Positions 7,048-13,971 of a stretch of DNA of 17,808 bases are shown here, piece by piece. The translations under genes and the position numbers were made by a program. How positions within the stretch are numbered: position 1 is the stretch's first letter; the number at the start of each line of letters is the position of its first letter. The DNA comes from CAZLLE01 sp964560425. Lineage in GTDB: Bacteria; Campylobacterota; Campylobacteria; Campylobacterales; QNZT01. Below the pieces are notes generated by a model. It ran no database searches. It saw only the letters and a list, made by a program, of their open reading frames with translations, and was not told where the DNA came from. The stretch is from positions 1 through 17,808 of the forward strand of contig CAZLLE010000030.1 of the NCBI GenBank assembly GCA_964560425.1, given 5' to 3'.

Positions 7048-8009
7048 TATTTTTCAAATACTCTAAATTGAATATGGGAATTGAGTATATTTTTTTTTAT
7101 AGTTTTGAGTGGTAGATATTTTGGAAATTTTATAATAAATGTTGTTCCTATATCTTTTTGGCTCTCTACTTCTATAGTTGCATTGTACTCTTTGATCTTC
7201 TCTTTGACGATATCCATACCTACACCTCTTCCTGAGATGGTAGATATCTCCTCTTTTGTTGATATTCCTGCTTTAAATATTAGATTAAAAATCTCTTTTT
7301 CCTCTAGCTTTTGATCTTTTTTGATAAATCCACTCTCTATAGCTTTTTTGATAACTCTCTCTTTATCTATCCCTTTTCCACTATCTTTGAGTATTAATAT
7401 ATAATTTTTTTCATCACTGCCCAAGGTTAGTCTAATCTCCCCTTGCTCTTCTATTCCATGATCAATAGCATTTCTTATCATGTGAATAAGCGGATTATAT
7501 ATCTGTTTGATAATCTCTTGATTAAAATCTTGATTTTTTATAGATATTTTAAAATTTATCTTTTTAAATAATTTATCTGCCATAACTTGAACATTTTTTT
7601 CTATACTTTGTAATAGTTCTGATTTGTTTGTCTCTTTTGCAAAATATAACTTATTGATTAGTTTATCTGTCAAAATTTGTGTAGATTCTGAGTGAGAGTT
7701 TTCAGTGTTATCATCAATTAGTCTGATAAAGTGTTCTCTGCACTCTTGTAGTAGAGATATAGTTTGTTGATTAATCTCTACCTCTTTGTCTCTAAGAGAT
7801 TCAACAAAATCTTCTACGAGGTGTGCAAAATGTATGATCTCATCAAACTCAAATAGACTTGCACCTCCTTTTATGGTGTGTATAGCTCTAAATAGTTTAT
7901 CAATATGTTCTCTATTATCATTATAAGGTTTTAGTTCACTAATTGACTCTTTCATAAACTCTATCTGTTCTTCAGAATCTTGATTAAAAAGTTGTAGTTC
8001 TATTACCAT
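7044..8009 (-). CDS. Reduced CheA-like histidine kinase (Hpt + ATPase)
   Basis: The product is 321 residues, about half the usual CheA length. An N-terminal Hpt domain carries the phospho-accepting His44 in HTIKGGASLFEF. After a linker the CheA-type ATPase domain begins: N-box NPLIHMIRNAIDHGIE, G1 box KDSGKGID, and the CheA-typical GRGVGMDIVKEKI. The chain stops about 20 residues after FPKYLPLKTI, so the CheW-like regulatory domain (P5) is absent. The space between Hpt and N-box looks too short for a normal dimerisation domain (P3). It therefore probably cannot dock to chemoreceptors in the standard way. It should phosphorylate receivers through His44; the CheY-like protein encoded one base upstream is the obvious partner. 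ATG start at 8007-8009; it ends against the convergent membrane-protein gene. Confidence 0.85.
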   Translation of the reverse strand: MVIELQLFNQDSEEQIEFMKESISELKPYNDNREHIDKLFRAIHTIKGGASLFEFDEIIHFAHLVEDFVESLRDKEVEINQQTISLLQECREHFIRLIDDNTENSHSESTQILTDKLINKLYFAKETNKSELLQSIEKNVQVMADKLFKKINFKISIKNQDFNQEIIKQIYNPLIHMIRNAIDHGIEEQGEIRLTLGSDEKNYILILKDSGKGIDKERVIKKAIESGFIKKDQKLEEKEIFNLIFKAGISTKEEISTISGRGVGMDIVKEKIKEYNATIEVESQKDIGTTFIIKFPKYLPLKTIKKNILNSHIQFRVFEKY

Positions 8010-8010
8010 C

Positions 8011-8382
8011 TTATAGAGTTACCCCTAATAATTTTTCAATTGCCATAATAAACTTTTTGTCACTAAAAGGTTTAAGAAGCCAACCATTTACCCCCAACTC
8101 TTTACCTCTATTTTTTAGTTCAGTTTTACTTTCGGTTGTAAGCATTACAATTGGAATATTTAAATATTTTTGATTCTCTTTTATCTTTTGAACCATTTCC
8201 AAGCCGTTCATAATTGGCATGTTTATATCACTGAAAATAAAATCAATATGATTATTTTGAACTGCTTCTAGTCCCTCTTGACCATTTTTTGCAAGTATAG
8301 TTTGTAGTTTGGCATTTTTGGCAGCTCTATCTGCTACAAATCGAATTAGACTTGTATCATCTACGATTAATATCGTTTTCAT
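8011..8382 (-). CDS. CheY-like single-domain response regulator
   Basis: The product is 123 residues, a lone receiver domain. The acidic pocket is Asp8-Asp9, the phospho-acceptor is Asp52 in FSDINMP, and the signalling residues are Thr82 in MLTTES and Lys104 in LLKPF. All residues needed for phosphorylation are intact. There is no DNA-binding or enzymatic output domain, so it acts by protein contact or as a phosphate shuttle. A GGAG on the minus strand (8391-8394) lies eight bases before the ATG. One base separates its stop from the start of the CheA-like kinase, so the two form one transcription unit and are probably cognate. Confidence 0.92.
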   Translation of the reverse strand: MKTILIVDDTSLIRFVADRAAKNAKLQTILAKNGQEGLEAVQNNHIDFIFSDINMPIMNGLEMVQKIKENQKYLNIPIVMLTTESKTELKNRGKELGVNGWLLKPFSDKKFIMAIEKLLGVTL

Positions 8383-8406
8383 AAAATTTTCTCCATGCTT
8401 TTTATA

Positions 8407-8412
8407 ATTATA
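8407..8412 (-). promoter_or_regulatory. Candidate -10 box for the minus-strand signalling pair
   Basis: On the minus strand this reads TATAAT, within the symmetric stretch TATAATTATAAT (8403-8414, plus strand) in the 95-base divergent intergenic region. It is placed for transcription to start near 8400, leaving a leader of about 18 bases that contains the GGAG ribosome binding site of the CheY-like gene. Plus-strand TATAAT hexamers at 8403 and 8409 lie too far from the plus-strand gene to be clearly its own; TATATT at 8456-8461 is a weak alternative for that gene. Confidence 0.4.
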
Positions 8413-8477
8413 ATCTCATATTTATATATCGGCATTTAAAGAAAAATGTGGAACATATATTGCTACAAGCCTAATAC

Positions 8478-9305
8478 ATGGAAAATAAAAGATTAAAAAT
8501 AGTTGTCGTTTCTAGTAAAGGGGGCGTTGGTAATAGTACTTTAGCAATGCAGTTAGTTACACCATATTTATACCAAAAAAATGGAAATGAACCTATTGAA
8601 TATTATGAACTTGATGATGAAAATAGAGATTATTTAAGTTTTGGAGATAGTCAGCTTAGTTATAGACGAGAGTTAATAGTAGATACTCCTATCTTTCGAG
8701 AGGAGTTGATAAAGCTCTTTAGATCTGACAAAAGTACATGTATTGATATTGGATCAAATAAAAACAGCTCTATAGTAATTGATGCTTTGGACGATAGTGG
8801 TATGTTAAATTTTGTAGATTTGGTTGTTATTCCTCTTTTGGATGGTGAACAAGATGGTATCAATGCGACTGTTGCTTATCTTCAACTCAAAAGTTGTAAC
8901 CCTAATCTAAAATTTTTATTTGTTTTAAATCGTGCCAAAAGTGCAGAGTATTTAGAGTTTCAATTTGAGAACTTTTTTGGTGATATGCGGGGTATTTTTA
9001 AAAATCAATACTCTATTAGAGATAATTTATTTGATGGGGATAAAGATAATTTTATACCATTTGTGGAAGATGAGATTATCAAAAATAGTAGACGATTTGG
9101 TCTTAGTATATATGAAATAGCTACTCAAAATAGAGATTTTAATAGAGAATTAAGAGAAAATATTTTGGATCTTACCAAAGAGAAGAGAGTTAAGTTATTG
9201 AGTTTTAAAAACTTTGTTAATAAGAGTGCTGTAAATTATTTGGAGAATATTCTTCAACCAGCCTTTAAAAAGATAGATAAAATAATAGGAGAAGTTCATG
9301 AATAA
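8478..9305 (+). CDS. ParA/MinD-like protein with altered P-loop
   Basis: The product is 275 residues. The N-terminus has the deviant Walker A arrangement of the ParA/MinD/Soj group, VVSSKGGVGNST: the signature Lys14 is present, but the P-loop lysine expected at position 19 is Asn (codon AAT). A second conserved Asp site follows in CIDIGS (near 88-93), and FVDLVVIPLLDGEQDG (about 112-126) fits the strand and loop that contact nucleotide. Loss of the P-loop lysine usually weakens ATP binding and hydrolysis, so it may be a pseudo-ATPase or an altered nucleotide switch. Its context with receivers and a CheC-type phosphatase suggests it positions a signalling complex, as ParA-like proteins do for some chemotaxis arrays; this is inference. 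An in-frame stop at 8472-8474 fixes ATG 8478 as the first start. No Shine-Dalgarno is visible. Confidence 0.8.
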   Translation: MENKRLKIVVVSSKGGVGNSTLAMQLVTPYLYQKNGNEPIEYYELDDENRDYLSFGDSQLSYRRELIVDTPIFREELIKLFRSDKSTCIDIGSNKNSSIVIDALDDSGMLNFVDLVVIPLLDGEQDGINATVAYLQLKSCNPNLKFLFVLNRAKSAEYLEFQFENFFGDMRGIFKNQYSIRDNLFDGDKDNFIPFVEDEIIKNSRRFGLSIYEIATQNRDFNRELRENILDLTKEKRVKLLSFKNFVNKSAVNYLENILQPAFKKIDKIIGEVHE

Positions 9306-9765
9306 TATAGATAAGAAAGATGAAAAGTTAGAGGTTTTTTTAGATAATCATAGAGAAAAAATTGCCTCTAGTGTTGCACAGATTGAAGCTTTATCTAGAC
9401 AGATCAAAGATAACAAAATGTCAAAAATGGTTCTTTTAGATATCTCAAGTGAGTTATCCAAAGTTGCAGCTATATTTCAGCAACATAGTGCTTTTAGTGG
9501 TGTTGCTCCTGTGATTGTTGCTTTAGAAAAGTTTTTGGAGATTGTTAATTTGACATTCTCACCTCAAACACCACCAAAATCCCTTGGTTATTTGGCAAAT
9601 ATTTTAGATGATTTTAACCAAAATCTTATAGATATGTTTGTAGATTCTCTATATAGTGATGTATATATTTTTGAGGACTCTTTTATTAGTAATATTACAT
9701 ACATGACAAATTCTCTTCTTGGTAAAGAGCAAGTTGAAGAGGAGAGTGAGTTAGAGCTTTTTTAA
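9298..9765 (+). CDS. Helical protein, possibly Hpt-like without phospho-His
   Basis: The product is 155 residues and predicted all-helical. It overlaps the ParA-like gene by eight bases (ATGAATAA), with a good AGGAG at 9287-9291, so the two are made together. The centre 'FQQHSAFSGVAPVIVALEKF' and the later 'ILDDFNQNLIDMFVDS' follow the helix pattern of an Hpt domain like that of the CheA-like kinase on the other strand, where the equivalent stretches are HTIKGGASLF, HLVEDFVESL and LLQECREHFIRLIDD. The H-x-x-K-G phospho-acceptor motif is missing. It may be a degenerate Hpt or simply an adaptor for the ParA-like protein. The similarity is my own by-eye alignment and is weak. The C-terminus is acidic. 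Confidence 0.7.
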   Translation: MNNIDKKDEKLEVFLDNHREKIASSVAQIEALSRQIKDNKMSKMVLLDISSELSKVAAIFQQHSAFSGVAPVIVALEKFLEIVNLTFSPQTPPKSLGYLANILDDFNQNLIDMFVDSLYSDVYIFEDSFISNITYMTNSLLGKEQVEEESELELF

Positions 9766-9817
9766 ATAAAAAGTTCTAATTGTCGATTTTGTTTGTTAAG
9801 AAGCACAAAGGATTGCA

Positions 9818-10195
9818 ATGAAGTATTTGGTAGTAGATGATTCAAAGATGGCAAAAAAAATGGTAGTAAAAGTTTTAAGCTCTTTTTTAGAAGAGGGTGA
9901 TGAAATTTTTGAAGCCAATGATGGACTAGAAGGGGTTAACCTATATAAAGATAAAAAACCTGATTTAGTTTTTATGGATTTAACAATGCCTATTATGGAT
10001 GGCTTTAGTGCCACTATGGAGATAAACCGTTTTGATGAAAATGCCAAAGTTATCGCTATTAGTGCAGATATTCAACAAAAAGCGGTGGATAGAGTTATGC
10101 AAAGAGGTGCTTTATCATTTGTTCAAAAACCCATCAATGAAGAAAAAATGAGAGTAATCTTAGAAGAGTATGTTGGTGTTGGAATAGATGGGTAA
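9818..10195 (+). CDS. CheY-like single-domain response regulator
   Basis: The product is 125 residues, a lone receiver with acidic residues Asp7-Asp8, phospho-acceptor Asp54 in FMDLTMP, Ser82 in AISAD and Lys104 in VQKP; all are functional residues of the family. AAAGGA at 9807-9812 lies five bases before the ATG. It follows the helical-protein gene after a 52-base gap with no visible terminator and overlaps the CheC-type phosphatase gene by eight bases. That overlap suggests its phosphate is removed by this phosphatase. The donor could be the PAS kinase two genes on, or the CheA-like kinase of the minus arm; the sequence does not decide. Confidence 0.92.
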   Translation: MKYLVVDDSKMAKKMVVKVLSSFLEEGDEIFEANDGLEGVNLYKDKKPDLVFMDLTMPIMDGFSATMEINRFDENAKVIAISADIQQKAVDRVMQRGALSFVQKPINEEKMRVILEEYVGVGIDG

Positions 10196-10790
10196 AAATA
10201 CTACATTTAGTGAGGATGAACGAGACTGTTTACAGGAGATCATGAATATTGCTTATGGTTCTGCTACAGCAGCTATTTCTGAGATATTGGATGCATTTGC
10301 AACTTTGAAAATTCCAAAAATAGAGATTATTAACCCCTCTGATCTTAAAATATATCTCAAAGATAGTCTGAATAGAGTTGGCGAACAGCTTATTACTACT
10401 CAACTAATAGATGGTGATATTGCTGGTGAAACTCTTTTTGTAATGGATATCAACTCTGCAAAAAATTTGGCTAAAGAGTTTGAAGGTGATGATGAAAACC
10501 TTTATGATATTGTTTTGGAGGTCTCAAATATTTTATCCTCTGCTACTCTTGGTAAATTTTCTGAAGAGTTGAGTAGTGAAGTATCTTTTTCTCCGCCATC
10601 AATTCAAAAATTAGAATCTATTGATCAATTAGATAATAGATATGTAGAAAATTATCAGCAGATTATTATTATCTCTACAGAGTTAGATTTTGAGGATCAA
10701 AAAATTAGTGGTGAATTACTAATTTTGACTAAAGATGACTCTATTCACTGGATTCAAGAATCTATAAATAGAATTTTAGAGGCGTTATAG
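10188..10790 (+). CDS. CheC-family CheY-P phosphatase
   Basis: The product is 200 residues, the usual size of CheC. Two E-x2-N active sites are visible: Glu17/Asn20 in CLQEIMNIAYGSATAAI, and Glu111/Asn114 in IVLEVSNILSSATLGKF. These are the catalytic pairs that dephosphorylate CheY-P in the CheC/CheX/FliY family. The residues between form the expected beta-alpha repeat with ITTQLIDGDIAGETLF. The start overlaps the stop of the CheY-like gene (ATGGGTAA, 10188-10195), which makes that receiver the likely substrate. No cheD, the usual partner and activator of CheC, is in the window. CheC proper is better known from Bacillus, Thermotoga and archaea, so naming it CheC-like is safer than assigning an orthologue. 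Confidence 0.85.
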   Translation: MGKNTTFSEDERDCLQEIMNIAYGSATAAISEILDAFATLKIPKIEIINPSDLKIYLKDSLNRVGEQLITTQLIDGDIAGETLFVMDINSAKNLAKEFEGDDENLYDIVLEVSNILSSATLGKFSEELSSEVSFSPPSIQKLESIDQLDNRYVENYQQIIIISTELDFEDQKISGELLILTKDDSIHWIQESINRILEAL

Positions 10791-10791
10791 G

Positions 10792-11997
10792 TTGGCTGAA
10801 AAAGTAGTTTTTAATAGTGTAGATTTGATTTTGGATACTATTGATCATGGTATTATTATTCTTGATGGTGATCTAAATATCCTCTTTTGGAATAAGTGGC
10901 TTGCCTTTAAAACCAAAATTGAATCAGAAAAAATTATTGGTTGTAATATTTTTAAAAAATTTCCAACCATCAATAAAAAAAGATTAACAAGAAAAATTAA
11001 AACAGCACTTCTGTTGAATACTCCCTCTTTCTATACTATAGATTCACAAGATTATCTTATTGATATTCCACTTAGTAAAATTACTGATCAACTCTTTGAG
11101 AGTATGCAACAAAATGTAACGATTGTTCCATATGATATAGAAAAAAAAATAGTTTGTCTTTATATATATGATACTACCTCTTTATGTAGTGCCAATAAAA
11201 GATTAGAGGAGACGCTTTTTGAACTTAATGAGTATAAAAATACCCTAGAAGAGAAAATTGAGAGTGAAGTAAAAAAAAATATTGAAAAAGATAAGATTTT
11301 ACATATGCAATCTAAATTGGTCTATATGGGAGAGATGATTGGCTCAATTGCTCATCAATGGAGACAACCCTTAAATGCTTTGGGTGTAAATGTACAGTTT
11401 TTGGAAGATGATTATGAAGATGGACTTGTAGATTTGGCTTATCTCAAAGATCATAATATAAAAAATATGGAGTTAATCAATTTTATGTCTAATACAATTG
11501 ATGAATTTAGAAATTTTTTTATTATGGATAGAGAAAAGATAGCTTTTGATATTAAAAATGTAACTACCAATATTATTAATATTGTTCTTTTTAGAATTAG
11601 TAGCTCTAATGTAAAAATTAATTTTATAGGTAACTCTTTTAGTGTGGTTGGTTATGTTAATGGTTTTCAGCAGGTAATACTTAATCTTATAAATAACTCT
11701 TTAGATGTTTTTGATGAGCTTAGTATCGAAAATCCAAAGATAGATATTAGTTTTTTTCAAAATGAAAAAGAGGGAATAGTTGAAATCTTGGATAATGGTG
11801 GTGGTATTTTAGAAACTATTATGGATCGTATTTTTGAGCCATATTTTACCACAAAAGAGCAGGGTAAGGGTACAGGAATAGGTCTTTATATGTCAAAAAT
11901 GATTATTGAAGATCACATGAATGGCAAAATTGAAGTTTGCAATACTGAAGATGGTGCACGCTTTAGAATTAAATTAATGAGGGTGAAAAATGATTAA
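10792..11997 (+). CDS. Soluble PAS-domain sensor histidine kinase
   Basis: With the TTG at 10792 as start the product is 401 residues. AGAGG at 10778-10782 lies nine bases before it, and no ATG occurs until well inside the protein. Residues 9-130 form a PAS-like sensor (VDLILDTIDHGIIILDGDLN). A coiled coil runs from about 135 to 172. The H-box GSIAHQWRQPLNALG contains phospho-acceptor His188, a form very common in Campylobacterota. The ATPase domain has the N-box with LNLINNSL (297-304), G1 DNGGGI (334-339), F-box FEPYFTTK (348-355) and G2 GKGTGIGLYMSK (358-369). There is no transmembrane segment, so it senses a cytoplasmic signal. It overlaps the next response-regulator gene by eight bases, so that regulator is probably its partner. 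Confidence 0.9.
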   Translation: MAEKVVFNSVDLILDTIDHGIIILDGDLNILFWNKWLAFKTKIESEKIIGCNIFKKFPTINKKRLTRKIKTALLLNTPSFYTIDSQDYLIDIPLSKITDQLFESMQQNVTIVPYDIEKKIVCLYIYDTTSLCSANKRLEETLFELNEYKNTLEEKIESEVKKNIEKDKILHMQSKLVYMGEMIGSIAHQWRQPLNALGVNVQFLEDDYEDGLVDLAYLKDHNIKNMELINFMSNTIDEFRNFFIMDREKIAFDIKNVTTNIINIVLFRISSSNVKINFIGNSFSVVGYVNGFQQVILNLINNSLDVFDELSIENPKIDISFFQNEKEGIVEILDNGGGILETIMDRIFEPYFTTKEQGKGTGIGLYMSKMIIEDHMNGKIEVCNTEDGARFRIKLMRVKND

Positions 11998-13276
11998 TAA
12001 AAATATTTTAAAAGAGATAAAACTTCTTTATGTTGAAGATGATGATAGTATTAGATCAGTTCTCTCTTCAAGATTAGAGAGAAGTGTTAAGAGACTTTTT
12101 GTTGCTCAAGATGGAGAAGATGGATATACTCAATTTTTAGAGCATAAGCCCGATATTGTTATTACTGATCTCAAAATGCCAAAGATGGATGGTATCGCTC
12201 TGATTCAAAAAATTAGAGAAAAGGATAAAAAAATACCTATTATAATTACTTCTGCACATGGTGATAGTAATTATCTTTTAGATGCTATTGGATTTGGTGT
12301 TTATGGTTATTTAATTAAGCCTATTAATAAAAATAGTCTTTATGAACTGCTCTATGCTCATGCTAAAACAGTTCTATTTGAGAGGGAGTGTGAAGCTCAA
12401 AATAGAATTTTGCAAAATATTATTAATAATGATGCAAATTTGATTGCTATTACCAAAGGTGAAATTATCACCTATGCAAACAAAACTTTTTTAGACTTCT
12501 ATTCAGTTAGTAGTGTTGAAGAGTTTATTTATAAATATAAAGGACTTTTTAATACTTTTGTGCGTAGTAAAGATTATCTGCATCAAGGGGTATTAAAAGA
12601 TGATGAGACATTTATTGAGCATATTTTGAAATCTACTGATATTCAAAGAGTAGCTTCTGTAATGGATGGTTCATCTTTTGAGCCTAAAATCTTTTATATT
12701 AAACTCTCTATTTTGGATGCTCTTCAAGATACTTATTTATGGAATTTTACTGATGTGACAGAGATGACAATGGAAAAGATCGATATTAAACATAAAATAT
12801 ATTTTGATAAGTTGACAGGTGTTCATAATAGGGCAAAAATGGAAGAGGTCTTGACTTATGAACTTCAACAACAAAAGCGTTATAACACACCATTCTCTTT
12901 TATTATAATAGATATTGATCACTTTAAAAATTTTAATGATACTTATGGTCATATTATTGGAGATGAGGTGCTTATCTCTGTAGCCAAAATATCAAATCAG
13001 ATAATTCGTAAAAGTGATACTTTTGCTAGGTGGGGTGGTGAGGAATTTGCCTTACTTTTATCTAATACAGAGTTGGAAAATGCAAAGATTGTTGCTGAAA
13101 ATATTAGAGAATCTATTGAAAATTTAAATCATAGAGTTGCAGGTAAAATTACAGCAAGTTTTGGTATCACAGGAGCCAAACAAGATGATACTATAGAGTC
13201 TATTTTCAAAAGAGCAGATGAAGCATTGTATGAAGCAAAAGCTAAAGGTAGAAATAGAGTAGAGGTTTTACTTTGA
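11990..13276 (+). CDS. Response regulator with PAS and GGDEF output (diguanylate cyclase)
   Basis: The product is 428 residues. The receiver (about 1-125) has Glu16/Asp17, phospho-acceptor Asp60 in VITDLKMP, Thr87 or Ser88 in IITSAH, and Lys110 in YLIKP. A PAS-like segment (about 145-255, starting LIAITKGEIITYANKTF) leads into a GGDEF domain (about 265-428). The active site GGEEF is at 349-353 and is preceded by RKSD (340-343), the RxxD inhibitory site at the standard five-residue spacing. FDKLTGVHNR and DIDHFKNFND are also intact. It should therefore make cyclic-di-GMP under phospho-control with product feedback. The gene starts inside the stop region of the PAS kinase (ATGATTAA), so kinase and cyclase are likely a cognate pair. 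It is the last gene of the signalling arm; no terminator hairpin was seen after it. Confidence 0.93.
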   Translation: MINKNILKEIKLLYVEDDDSIRSVLSSRLERSVKRLFVAQDGEDGYTQFLEHKPDIVITDLKMPKMDGIALIQKIREKDKKIPIIITSAHGDSNYLLDAIGFGVYGYLIKPINKNSLYELLYAHAKTVLFERECEAQNRILQNIINNDANLIAITKGEIITYANKTFLDFYSVSSVEEFIYKYKGLFNTFVRSKDYLHQGVLKDDETFIEHILKSTDIQRVASVMDGSSFEPKIFYIKLSILDALQDTYLWNFTDVTEMTMEKIDIKHKIYFDKLTGVHNRAKMEEVLTYELQQQKRYNTPFSFIIIDIDHFKNFNDTYGHIIGDEVLISVAKISNQIIRKSDTFARWGGEEFALLLSNTELENAKIVAENIRESIENLNHRVAGKITASFGITGAKQDDTIESIFKRADEALYEAKAKGRNRVEVLL

Positions 13277-13284
13277 TAAACCTC

Positions 13285-13314
13285 TTGACAATATTGGTAT
13301 AGTTATTATATACT
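13285..13314 (+). promoter_or_regulatory. Near-consensus sigma-70 promoter of the envelope-transport operon
   Basis: TTGACA (13285-13290) and TATACT (13309-13314) are separated by 18 bases, eight bases after the stop of the cyclase gene. A full TTGACA at correct spacing is unusual in this AT-rich window, where the other candidate promoters show only a -10 box. Transcription should start near 13321. The -10 box overlaps an inverted repeat, which suggests that a strong promoter is held down by a repressor. Confidence 0.65.
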
Positions 13315-13329
13315 TTGCATTACAAAGTA
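13311..13329 (+). promoter_or_regulatory. Inverted repeat, likely operator
   Basis: TACTTTG (13311-13317) and CAAAGTA (13323-13329) are perfect inverted repeats with a five-base spacer, covering the end of the -10 box and the expected start site. A second, nested dyad ATTAC-AAA-GTAAT lies at 13319-13331, and another CAAAG occurs at 13335-13339 next to the ribosome binding site. Such a site would suit autorepression by the winged-helix protein encoded at 13964-14242 in the same operon; the pairing is inferred. Confidence 0.5.
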
Positions 13330-13347
13330 ATTTGCAAAGGAGAATAT

Positions 13348-13971
13348 ATGACTAAAGAGAAAAAGGAAGCACTCAAACAGATTAATCAGCTTAAGGAGTC
13401 TTTGGTAGATAATAAAAAATTTGTCCCTTATGACCCAAATGCACTAATTATGTGGGGAGTAGTAACATCAATACTTTTTATATTTGCTCAGGAGATATTA
13501 GAGAGGTTCGGTATTGTTGCAGGGGCTATTTTTTTGGCATCTTTCATCTCTACAGCAGCTTTTATTGAACATAATATGACAAAAAAAGTTAATAAAAAAT
13601 ATGAGATTGAAGCTCTTACTAAAAAGCAAAAATTTATGGAATCTATATACATGTTTCAATCTCTTTTTTCTATTTTGATGACTGCCGTTTTATTTCAAGC
13701 GGGGGCTATGAATCTTATATATGTGGTATGGATTTTTTTGATAGGTTTTACTAGTTATACCGCTGGACATATTATGAACCAAAAGAGTTTTACTTATCAT
13801 GGAGTTGTATCTGCACTTGTAGCTTTTGGAATACTCTATCTCATATATTTTACACCAAATGGTTTAGAAGATAGGGGGCTTTCTATTTTGTTTAGAGTCT
13901 TAGCTGTAATATTTTTGGGTGGTGGTTTTGTATGGCTTGGAATTACCTTGAAAAAAGAGTCAAATGTTTGA
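13348..13971 (+). CDS. Six-helix membrane protein, unknown function
   Basis: ATG 13348 is chosen because AAAGGAG at 13336-13342 lies five bases ahead of it, giving 207 residues. The frame extends to TTG 13315, but that lies before the predicted transcription start. The N-terminus is a charged helical segment (MTKEKKEALKQINQLKESL), followed by six hydrophobic stretches near 32-50, 54-74, 98-118, 121-140, 150-168 and 180-201, so it is an inner-membrane protein. I do not recognise catalytic residues. Its gene precedes and overlaps by eight bases the winged-helix regulator. Pairs of a small multi-helix membrane protein with this kind of regulator occur in other bacteria, where the membrane protein may sense or modulate the regulator; that role is speculative here. 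Confidence 0.8.
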   Translation: MTKEKKEALKQINQLKESLVDNKKFVPYDPNALIMWGVVTSILFIFAQEILERFGIVAGAIFLASFISTAAFIEHNMTKKVNKKYEIEALTKKQKFMESIYMFQSLFSILMTAVLFQAGAMNLIYVVWIFLIGFTSYTAGHIMNQKSFTYHGVVSALVAFGILYLIYFTPNGLEDRGLSILFRVLAVIFLGGGFVWLGITLKKESNV

